NCBI GenBank assembly: GCA_002347965.1
Contig: DDYN01000050.1
Coordinates: forward strand, 1 to 38,081
From: UBA2233 sp002347965 [NCBI: Nitrospirae bacterium UBA2233]
Lineage (GTDB): Bacteria; UBA2233
DNA: 38,081 bases
Direction: 5' to 3'
Shown here piece by piece: positions 1 through 7,010 of this stretch; the stretch's first letter is position 1, and every line of letters begins with the position of its first letter. The notes beneath the pieces are model-generated. The model was not told where the DNA came from and made no database searches. It saw nothing but the letters and a program-made list of their open reading frames with translations. Both the position numbers and the translations under genes were made by a program.

Positions 1-152
1 AAGCCCACATCCGGGTCGAGCGCGGCCACGACCTCCCCGTCCATCCTAAGCACGAACTTGATCACCCCGTGCGTGCTTGGATGCTGCGGCCCCATGTTGA
101 GCATCATCTCTTTCGTGCCGGCCCCGAGATCCGTCAGTTCGAACGGCTGCAT
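1..152 (-). CDS. nuoD: NADH-quinone oxidoreductase subunit D, N-terminal part (cut by window edge)
   Basis: Only the first 50 codons lie in the window. The product begins [10 protein letters not shown] and contains the hallmark [11 protein letters not shown] motif near residues 19-29, which marks the 49-kDa/NuoD subunit of complex I. This subunit helps form the quinone site in the peripheral arm. The ATG at 150-152 is preceded on the minus strand by GGGAGGACGAGGG, a strong ribosome-binding site. The gene overlaps the 3' end of nuoC by 19 nt, so nuoC and nuoD are separate genes rather than the fused nuoCD of enterobacteria. The rest lies to the left of the window. Confidence 0.93.
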   Translation of the reverse strand, partial: MQPFELTDLGAGTKEMMLNMGPQHPSTHGVIKFVLRMDGEVVAALDPDVG

Positions 153-640
153 CCCTCGTCCTCCCAGTAGGGCCTTTCCGTAGAAATCCCGCGGTAAACC
201 TCGGGTTCCTTGTAGTCTTTTTGCAAAGGATACCCCTCCCAATCGTCGGGGAGCAACAGGTGCCTTGGGTCCGGATGGCCGACAAAGGTAACACCAAAGA
301 GCTCCGCTTGCTCCCTCTCATGCCAGTTAGCCGCAGGCCAAACATCCACCAGGCTGTCTATATCCGGAGCTTGCCTCGGTACGGACGTCATAAGGATAAG
401 CTTTACGCGCCGTTCAAGCGAGCACAAGGGATAAACAACCCGGAATGTTTCGCCCTCGTCGACAACGGCAACGGCAAGCAACAGCCTAAACCCCACTCCA
501 TTAAGGACAGCGGCAACGGGTTTGAGCGAGCCTGGGAGGACATGGAGCGTCAAATCGCCAGCGGCCTCAGCCCATACAGGCTCCACGACTGTCGCCGACA
601 AGGCCTTTGCGATCTCTTCTTTGAGCGCTTCCAGGCCCAT
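134..640 (-). CDS. nuoC: NADH-quinone oxidoreductase subunit C
   Basis: A 168-residue protein of the 30-kDa complex I subunit family. It forms part of the peripheral arm together with NuoB and NuoD. The C-terminal half carries the family signature: [21 protein letters not shown] around residues 106-126, then [16 protein letters not shown]. Family members are usually about 150-220 residues, so it looks complete. It lies three nucleotides after nuoB and overlaps nuoD by 19 nt, which indicates one transcript and translational coupling. Confidence 0.95.
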   Translation of the reverse strand: MGLEALKEEIAKALSATVVEPVWAEAAGDLTLHVLPGSLKPVAAVLNGVGFRLLLAVAVVDEGETFRVVYPLCSLERRVKLILMTSVPRQAPDIDSLVDVWPAANWHEREQAELFGVTFVGHPDPRHLLLPDDWEGYPLQKDYKEPEVYRGISTERPYWEDEGCSRSN

Positions 641-643
641 TGC

Positions 644-1132
644 CTATGCCTCCCTGGTTAGGTAGCGCTGCTTTCGAATCTTTTCTTGAAGAACCAAAAG
701 CCCCTGGGTGAGCGCTTCAGGCCGCGGCGGGCAACCGGGGACGTAAACATCGACCGGGATTACTTTGTCGATACCACGAAGCACGCTGTAGCCCAAATCG
801 AACAACCCGCCGCAGTTGGAGCAACTCCCCATCGAGATGACGTACTTGGGGTCTGCCATCTGCTCGTAGAGCCTCTTTATCCGGGAGGCCATTTTATAGG
901 TGACGGTTCCAGCAACGATCAGCAGGTCTGACTGCCTCGGGGATGAGCGGAATACGGCCCCAAACCGGTCCAGGTCCGCCCTTGGCCCGCCCGTCTGCAT
1001 CAACTCAATCGCACAGCAGGCCGTGCCAAAAAGCAAATACCACAGGCTAGAGAGCCTTCCCCAGTTCAGTACGGCATCCACGGTTGTAAATATAGCCGAA
1101 GACGGAAGCTTATTTCTTAGCGTATAATGCAT
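644..1132 (-). CDS. nuoB: NADH-quinone oxidoreductase subunit B
   Basis: A 162-residue NuoB/PSST subunit. It holds the terminal [4Fe-4S] cluster N2, which passes electrons to quinone. The four ligands are visible: the adjacent pair Cys39-Cys40 in GTACCAIE, Cys104 in GSCSNCGG and Cys134 in PGCPPRPE. An extra cysteine, Cys107, follows Cys104. The start fits the family, since the N-terminus runs straight into the [11 protein letters not shown] amphipathic region. The gene sits between nuoA (43-nt gap) and nuoC (3-nt gap). Assignment to the respiratory enzyme rather than a hydrogenase small subunit rests on the flanking nuoA, nuoC and nuoD. Confidence 0.96.
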   Translation of the reverse strand: MHYTLRNKLPSSAIFTTVDAVLNWGRLSSLWYLLFGTACCAIELMQTGGPRADLDRFGAVFRSSPRQSDLLIVAGTVTYKMASRIKRLYEQMADPKYVISMGSCSNCGGLFDLGYSVLRGIDKVIPVDVYVPGCPPRPEALTQGLLVLQEKIRKQRYLTREA

Positions 1133-1175
1133 ATATGCTGCTCCTTTGTTTGGATACCAAAAAAGGCGGGGGCGC

Positions 1176-1571
1176 TTACATAGGCCTCGGTTCGAGGATT
1201 TTGGCCCATTTTAGCCCCCCTTTTTTCCAGGCATAGACAAGCCCAAAGAACATCACGAGAACAAAGGTTAGAATTTCAACGAGAGCAAGCGCTCCCATTC
1301 CGGCATCCAGGAACTTCTTGTAAACGGCAACGGCTGGATACATTAAGGCGATATCTACCTCGAACAGTAGGAACAGGAGCGCGATCGCGAAGAACCTCAC
1401 GTTGTACTGAACCCATGCCTCGCCTACAGGAACCTCGCCGCACTCGTATATAGAGAGCTTTACAGGTGTCGGGTTGTAGGGGGCAACAAGATGGACGATA
1501 AAGAGCGTGAGAATTACGAAGAAAACCCCGAAAGCCAAGAACACGCCGACGGTCGTGTATTGTTCAGCCAT
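1176..1571 (-). CDS. nuoA: NADH-quinone oxidoreductase subunit A
   Basis: A 131-residue membrane subunit of complex I with three predicted hydrophobic helices, at about residues 8-30, 62-82 and 94-115. The family motifs YECGEVPVG (about 42-50) and the [10 protein letters not shown] segment (about 70-79) are both present. NuoA lies next to the quinone chamber in the membrane arm. It is the first gene of the leftward nuo operon. A sigma70-like promoter is visible 42 nt upstream of the ATG, between this gene and the divergent hemL. Confidence 0.95.
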   Translation of the reverse strand: MAEQYTTVGVFLAFGVFFVILTLFIVHLVAPYNPTPVKLSIYECGEVPVGEAWVQYNVRFFAIALLFLLFEVDIALMYPAVAVYKKFLDAGMGALALVEILTFVLVMFFGLVYAWKKGGLKWAKILEPRPM

Positions 1572-1612
1572 GGTAGGTAGTGCTAAGCTTTCTTAATGAA
1601 TCATTTCGTTTT

Positions 1613-1642
1613 AGTATACGCTTGCGGTTGATTTATTTGCAA
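1613..1642 (-). promoter_or_regulatory. Probable promoter of the nuo operon
   Basis: On the minus strand a TTGCAA -35 element (1637-1642) and a TATACT -10 element (1613-1618) are separated by 18 nt. Both are close to the sigma70 consensus. They lie in the 123-nt gap between divergent nuoA and hemL and would give a nuoA leader of roughly 35 nt. No equally good promoter was found for hemL on the opposite strand. Prediction by eye only. Confidence 0.5.
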
Positions 1643-1694
1643 GCCTGCTCGTTATGCAACCATCATGCCATGAAATACGGTAGGGTTTGAGGAG

Positions 1695-2978
1695 ATGAAA
1701 ACGAACGAAGCCTTGTTCCAAGCGGCCTTGGGACTGATTCCAGGCGGTGTGAACAGCCCTGTCCGTTCATTTCAAAAAGTCGGTGGTACGCCTTTTTTCG
1801 TTCGAAACGCGATTGGCCCCTTCCTGGTCGATGTCGAAGGGAACCGCTACATTGATTTCGTTCTCGCCTACGGGCCTATGATCCTCGGCCACACCCACCC
1901 GAGCGTTGAGCGGGCGATTCGAGCCCAGGCCGCCAGGGGGTTTAGCTTTGGATGTCCCCACCCGGACGAGGTGGCGTTCGCCGCCGCGCTTCGAGGGGCG
2001 ATTCCTTCTTTGGAGCGCGTAAGGCTCGTCAGTTCCGGAACCGAGGCCGTAATGACGGCCATCCGCCTGGCCAGGGCCTATACGGGCAGAGAGTTCGTCC
2101 TGAAGCTCGATGGGGGGTACCATGGGCACTCGGACGCCCTTTTGGTAAAGGCCGGTTCTGGAGGGGCAACGCTTGGGGTGCCAGACTCATGCGGCGTGCC
2201 CGGAGCGCTCGCATCCTTGACGCTCACTACCCCCTACAACGATACCCAGGCACTAAGCGAGGCCTTCAAGGTGTACGGCGAGAGGACCGCTTGCATGATC
2301 GTCGAGCCCGTCGCCTGCAATATGGGCGTCGTCCCCCCAGAGCCTGGATTTCTTGAAACCGCAAGGGAGCTGTGTACGCAATATGGGGCACTTCTGGCGT
2401 TTGATGAGGTAATTACGGGCTTTCGGTACCACTACGGCGGCTACCAAGACCTCGTCCAAATCAACCCGGACTTAACGACTCTCGGCAAGATCATCGGCGG
2501 GGGGCTGCCGCTCGCCTGCGTGGGCGGGCGCGCCGACATCATGGAAACGCTCGCCCCCACAGGAAACGTCTACCAGGCGGGAACGCTATCAGGAAACCCG
2601 CTCGCTGTGTCCGCTGGCATCGCCACGCTTCAGGCCCTCAAGGAGCGCCATGAAACGCTCTACCCCTCCCTAGAGGCCAAAGCGCAAACAATCGCCCGAG
2701 CATACGAAACAGCCGCCAAGGAAAAGGGTATTCCCCTGGCGCTGAATAGAGTGGGCTCCACCTTCACCCCATTCTTCGCAGAGCACCCACCAAAGAACTT
2801 TTCCGAAGTGCTCGATACGGATGCCAAACGGTACGCAAGGTTCTTTCGTTTGGCCGTAGAACACGGCCTTTTCCCTCCGCCATCCCCGTTCGAGGCGCAC
2901 TTTTTGTCCGTCGCTCACACGGACGCGCTCCTCGAGGAAGCCCAAGAACGCCTAAGCGCCGCCTTTCAAGCGCTCTAA
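1695..2978 (+). CDS. hemL: Glutamate-1-semialdehyde 2,1-aminomutase
   Basis: A 427-residue PLP enzyme that turns glutamate-1-semialdehyde into 5-aminolevulinate, the last C5-pathway step after HemA. The N-terminus has the typical LIPGGVNSPVR (residues 14-24). FDEVITGFR (236-244) binds the cofactor region, and Lys265 in TTLGKIIGGGLP is the expected PLP Schiff-base lysine. The length matches the family. A GAGGAG stretch directly abuts the ATG, an unusually tight spacing, but the protein start aligns well with the family. The gene is divergent from nuoA and only 20 nt ahead of the PBP1A gene. It lies apart from the main hem cluster at 9598-15824. Confidence 0.96.
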   Translation: MKTNEALFQAALGLIPGGVNSPVRSFQKVGGTPFFVRNAIGPFLVDVEGNRYIDFVLAYGPMILGHTHPSVERAIRAQAARGFSFGCPHPDEVAFAAALRGAIPSLERVRLVSSGTEAVMTAIRLARAYTGREFVLKLDGGYHGHSDALLVKAGSGGATLGVPDSCGVPGALASLTLTTPYNDTQALSEAFKVYGERTACMIVEPVACNMGVVPPEPGFLETARELCTQYGALLAFDEVITGFRYHYGGYQDLVQINPDLTTLGKIIGGGLPLACVGGRADIMETLAPTGNVYQAGTLSGNPLAVSAGIATLQALKERHETLYPSLEAKAQTIARAYETAAKEKGIPLALNRVGSTFTPFFAEHPPKNFSEVLDTDAKRYARFFRLAVEHGLFPPPSPFEAHFLSVAHTDALLEEAQERLSAAFQAL

Positions 2979-2998
2979 CACGTATTACAGAAAAAGCC

Positions 2999-5359
2999 AT
3001 GCCCCCAAGAAACTTTAGAAGGGAAGGTTCGCACATTTCTTGGAAACGCCTCCTCCTGGTAGGGGTCATCACGACTGTTGGGCTCGCCGCCGGGATCCTT
3101 GTTGCCGGGGGAGTCATGATCATCAGCTACGCCAAAGAGCTGCCAAGCCTGGCAAAAATCAAAGAATACGACCCCCCGCAGGGCTCCTTGGTGTTCAGCC
3201 AAGACGGGGTATGGATCGGGGAGTTTTCTCGAAAGGGCCATCGCTACGCGCTAAAGCCTGAAGAGATCCCCGATCTTGTCAAGAAGTCATTCGTTGCCGC
3301 AGAGGATGCACGGTTCTACCAGCACCCCGGCGTTGACCTTGTAAGCATCCTAAGGGCCGCCCTGATCGATTTGAGGTCTGGCAGCTTTATTCAAGGCGGC
3401 AGCACGATCACCCAGCAGCTCATCAAGCTTTTGGTCGTCGGCCCAGAAAGGAGCTTACGGCGCAAGGTCAAGGAGGCTATCCTTGCCTACAGGATCGAAA
3501 AGCAGCTCACGAAGGACGAAATCCTTACGCTCTACCTGAACGAGGCTCCGCTTGGGTCTTGGGCTTGGGGCATTGAAGCTGGAAGCCGGCTTTACTTCCA
3601 CAAGGGCACCAAAGACTTAACGCTGGCCGAAGCCGCGCTCCTGGCATCCATGCCCAAGGCGCCAAACCTTTACAGCCCGTTTGTTTCTCCCCGTGCGCTG
3701 AAAGAAAGGCAGCGCTACGTCCTTAGCCAGATGGCAAGCTTAGGGTTCGTCACCAAAGAAGAGGCCCGCGAGGCCTACCGAACGAGGCTCGCGATCTACC
3801 CAAGGCGGGAGCCTTTCGAGGACGTCGCCCCCTACGGTGTCGAGATGATACGCCAAGAGCTCGTTAAGCGACTAAACGAGGATGCGGTGTTGGAGGGCGG
3901 ATATAAAATAACGACGACGTTCGACACGCGTATCCAGGCATCCGCCCAAAAGGCGCTATTCCTTCAGCTCATTCGGCTCTCTACCAGGTATGCCGCTCCT
4001 ATGTCCATCCGGAGGCCGACGGATGCCGAAGAGGCGTTCTGGAAGTTCTGGCTTGCCAAGCGAGACGACAACGAAGCCTTTATTTATCGCCCTAACCCCT
4101 ACTCCCCGGGAGAGACCGTCATTGCCAAAATGGTCGCCCAGACCAAGGACGGCTGGCACGTTCTCGTGGAAGGCAAAGAGCGGGTCCTCGACACGGAATC
4201 ATGGCCCAAGGCGCTAAAAGACGCCTTCAAGCAAGGCAAAATCGGGATACCCAACCCCGGAGAAGCGTTCTTCTTGGTCGGCTTGGAATATTCGAACCGC
4301 CAAGCGCAGCTCGTGCCGGAGGTCATCCCCCTTCTTCAAGGCTGCCTTGTCGCGCTCGAGCCATCCACCGGAAAGATTCTCGCCGTACAAGGAGGGTCTA
4401 GCTTCGGAGTGACCCGCTTCAATAGGGTTACGCAAGCCTTGAGACAGCCAGGCTCCGCCTTCAAGCCTGTCGTATACACCCTTGCCATAGACAAGGGGTT
4501 GCAGCCGTTCTCTTTGGTGGACGATTCCCCCGTAGCCCTTCCCGGTGCAAAGCCGGGGGAACTCTGGACACCAGAGAATTACGACGCCCGCTTTTTAGGC
4601 CCGATCACGATAAGGGAAGCGCTCGTACACTCCAGGAACGTCCCGTCCGTGAGGCTCACGTGGATGTTCGGGCCAAAGCAAGTCGCCCTTTACGCCAAGA
4701 ATATGGGTATTGCCACGCGGATCCAGCCCAACCTTTCAATCGCGCTAGGAAGCCTCTCGATCCGTCCGATCGAGTTGGCCCGCGTGTACGCCACGCTGGC
4801 CAACCTGGGCAAGCGGCCAGAGTTGCTCTCGATCGTGGAAATAAAGGACAGAAAAGGGCAAAAGGAAACAAGCACGGAGAAAAGCCCGGGACCACCCAGG
4901 GTAGTTTCCGAGGATGCCGCCTATATCGTCGTCAACATGATGCAAGACGTCGTAAGACGAGGGACGGGCGCACGAGCGGGCGCGCTCGGTCTTCCACTCG
5001 CGGGAAAAACCGGAACGACAAACGACTTCCGAGATGCATGGTTCATGGCGTTCATGCCGAACTTTTTGGCGGGCGTCTGGGTTGGTTTTGATGATTATCG
5101 AACGATGGGAAGGGGAATGACGGGGGCTACCGCGGCGATTCCTATCTTCGTCGACTTCACGAGCGACGCCCTAAAAAAAGGGCTGATCACACCTAGTCTC
5201 TTCAAGAAGCCCGACAAGGTTCGTTTTGTCATGTTCGGAGATACGGCGGAGCCTATCAAAGACACCCAGGAAGGCCAACCTCCCCTCCCCGTTGGAGCCC
5301 CTTACGGGCCTTCGACGCCTCCTATCCCTCGCCAAGATTTAGAAAAGAGCCTTTGGTGA
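2999..5359 (+). CDS. mrcA: Penicillin-binding protein 1A (bifunctional transglycosylase/transpeptidase)
   Basis: A 786-residue inner-membrane protein that polymerises lipid II and cross-links peptidoglycan. A short cytoplasmic tail is followed by one membrane anchor (about 17-43). The GT51 domain has catalytic Glu102 in AAEDARFYQHPG and GGSTITQQ (133-140). The transpeptidase domain has the SxxK nucleophile Ser486/Lys489 in RQPGSAFKP, SRN at 545-547 and KTGTT at 670-674. Between them lies an insert (about 320-440) of the PBP1A type. The gene follows hemL by 20 nt. Its last 58 nt overlap the convergent acyltransferase gene, which ends inside it. Confidence 0.94.
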   Translation: MPPRNFRREGSHISWKRLLLVGVITTVGLAAGILVAGGVMIISYAKELPSLAKIKEYDPPQGSLVFSQDGVWIGEFSRKGHRYALKPEEIPDLVKKSFVAAEDARFYQHPGVDLVSILRAALIDLRSGSFIQGGSTITQQLIKLLVVGPERSLRRKVKEAILAYRIEKQLTKDEILTLYLNEAPLGSWAWGIEAGSRLYFHKGTKDLTLAEAALLASMPKAPNLYSPFVSPRALKERQRYVLSQMASLGFVTKEEAREAYRTRLAIYPRREPFEDVAPYGVEMIRQELVKRLNEDAVLEGGYKITTTFDTRIQASAQKALFLQLIRLSTRYAAPMSIRRPTDAEEAFWKFWLAKRDDNEAFIYRPNPYSPGETVIAKMVAQTKDGWHVLVEGKERVLDTESWPKALKDAFKQGKIGIPNPGEAFFLVGLEYSNRQAQLVPEVIPLLQGCLVALEPSTGKILAVQGGSSFGVTRFNRVTQALRQPGSAFKPVVYTLAIDKGLQPFSLVDDSPVALPGAKPGELWTPENYDARFLGPITIREALVHSRNVPSVRLTWMFGPKQVALYAKNMGIATRIQPNLSIALGSLSIRPIELARVYATLANLGKRPELLSIVEIKDRKGQKETSTEKSPGPPRVVSEDAAYIVVNMMQDVVRRGTGARAGALGLPLAGKTGTTNDFRDAWFMAFMPNFLAGVWVGFDDYRTMGRGMTGATAAIPIFVDFTSDALKKGLITPSLFKKPDKVRFVMFGDTAEPIKDTQEGQPPLPVGAPYGPSTPPIPRQDLEKSLW

Positions 5360-6996
5360 GACGCAAGCTCCTGCGCTCTCGCTTGAAGGGCATTCAGCTC
5401 GGCTTCGATCCTTGCTCGCAGGCTCTCCCTTAAGCCCTCCGGCATGCCGGAGGGGACCGAGTCCTTGTCTATAGGCCTTCCTACGACGATCATGACCGTA
5501 GAAAAGGGCAACGGGATCCATGTTTGATCCCACGAGCTTTTGAAAACAACCTTCGTTTGGGCATAAATACCGAACGGCACGACAGGGGCGCCTGTTTTTA
5601 GCGACATATAAGCGACGCCCTCTTTGGCCACGCACCTCGGCCCCCTAGGCGCATCGGGGGATAGCGCTGTCGAACCCCCCGCCTTCAATAGCCGGATGAG
5701 TTCTGCAAGCGCCCTGGCGCCGTCCCTTCGAAAAGACCCTCGAACAGCCTTCCCGCCCAACGCCTTGATCACCCGCGCGAAGACTTCCCCGTCCTTGCTC
5801 TTAGAAACGAGGAAGCTTGTACCAAGCCCGCCCAGGAATCCAGGAATGACAGCCTGGCCGCTGTGCCAACCGGCATATATGGCAGGCCTTGGCAGCCCGT
5901 TCAGGTCCCAGGGCCTTCCAAGCTCGTCCACGACCCGGATACGAAGAGACCGGTACAAGAGCCTGTAAAGAGAAACCCCTCCGTAAAGGAACAACCGCGT
6001 CGAGAACGGCAATGACCTTTGGAAAGCCTTTGGGGCCTCGATAGGAATGGCGTCCCTAAACCTGTCATGAAACCACCACCACTGCTCGGGCCGTTTGCGA
6101 ATTTCTTGTTCGAGCACGCTCGAATAAGCTTGGACGAGTTCCGATGGCTCTTGGTCCGCCTCGGGCAATATCGGAGGGAAGAACTCGATCGTGTAGGCGC
6201 CACCCTCTTCATACGTAACCATCGGGACGATCGGCACCCCCGCCCTTTTGGCAAGAACCGCTCCACCCGAAAAGCTAAGCACCTTATGCCCGAAAAACTC
6301 CGTCCATACGCCATCTTCCGGGCTGTGCTTCATGTCCGTCATCAGTACAACCGCCCCGCCCTCCTTTAGTGCCCTTAAATTCTCCAGGGCGCAACGATGT
6401 TTGGGCTTGTCTTGGATAAACCGAACCCCGCTTTTGCTCATAAACCCCATTAAAAACCCGGCGATTTTCTCATTCCTGGGCCTGCGGACCGTGTAGTAGA
6501 CCTCCAACCCGAGCTTGGACAGCCTTTTGTAGGTGAGCATGAAAGCCCCCATGTGGATGCTAGAGAGGACAACGCCTTGGCCTCGTTCAAGGAATGGCCG
6601 AAGGTGCTCCTCGCCACGGACACGGAACAACCCCTCGACGCGATCGCCCAGGCGATCCGCCAAGCACGCGGTGAGAATGCCTTGGGCGGCGTGAATGAAC
6701 GAGCGGAACAGAAGCGCACGCTTGGCAAACCAGGCCATGTCGGGTCCGAAAATGATGCTCATGTTTTTGTACGCAATTCGTCTTGGTTTCCCAAAAATAA
6801 AGCAGAATGCGGCAACGCCGAGCGTCGCTCCAAGCAAGGGAAGCACACGCAAGGGCACTGAGCGTACAGCCCAAAAAAGGACGCGTACGATAGAATAGAC
6901 GACCTCCTCGCCGATCGATTTCAGCACGCTTCGCTTTCTTGCCACGGATGCGTCGGCCTTTCTACGTAAGGTTCGTTCGCGGGTATCGGTGTCCAA
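5302..6996 (-). CDS. Fused lipid A-type lysophospholipid acyltransferase and DUF374 protein
   Basis: A 564-residue protein with two acyltransferase-like halves. Residues about 30-315 resemble the LpxL/HtrB lipid A acyltransferase family: membrane-proximal N-terminus, the SSIHMGAF block, MTDMKHSPEDGVWTEFFG and a KRPEQWWWFHDRF end. Residues about 330-545 match DUF374: YAGWHSGQAV, SKSKDGEVFARV, RRDGARAL and SPDAPRGPR. The two are normally separate genes. The LpxL HX4(D/E) catalytic box reads His148-MGAF-Met153, so the acidic residue is missing. The reading frame opens with TTG at 6994-6996, 14 nt after polA, without a clear ribosome-binding site. In-frame GTG codons at residues 18 and 24 are alternative starts. 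Probable job: acylation or remodelling of lipid A or a related lipid. Confidence 0.82.
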   Translation of the reverse strand: MDTDTRERTLRRKADASVARKRSVLKSIGEEVVYSIVRVLFWAVRSVPLRVLPLLGATLGVAAFCFIFGKPRRIAYKNMSIIFGPDMAWFAKRALLFRSFIHAAQGILTACLADRLGDRVEGLFRVRGEEHLRPFLERGQGVVLSSIHMGAFMLTYKRLSKLGLEVYYTVRRPRNEKIAGFLMGFMSKSGVRFIQDKPKHRCALENLRALKEGGAVVLMTDMKHSPEDGVWTEFFGHKVLSFSGGAVLAKRAGVPIVPMVTYEEGGAYTIEFFPPILPEADQEPSELVQAYSSVLEQEIRKRPEQWWWFHDRFRDAIPIEAPKAFQRSLPFSTRLFLYGGVSLYRLLYRSLRIRVVDELGRPWDLNGLPRPAIYAGWHSGQAVIPGFLGGLGTSFLVSKSKDGEVFARVIKALGGKAVRGSFRRDGARALAELIRLLKAGGSTALSPDAPRGPRCVAKEGVAYMSLKTGAPVVPFGIYAQTKVVFKSSWDQTWIPLPFSTVMIVVGRPIDKDSVPSGMPEGLRESLRARIEAELNALQARAQELASHQRLFSKSWRGIGGVEGP

Positions 6997-7010
6997 AAAA
7001 TGCGTTCAGC

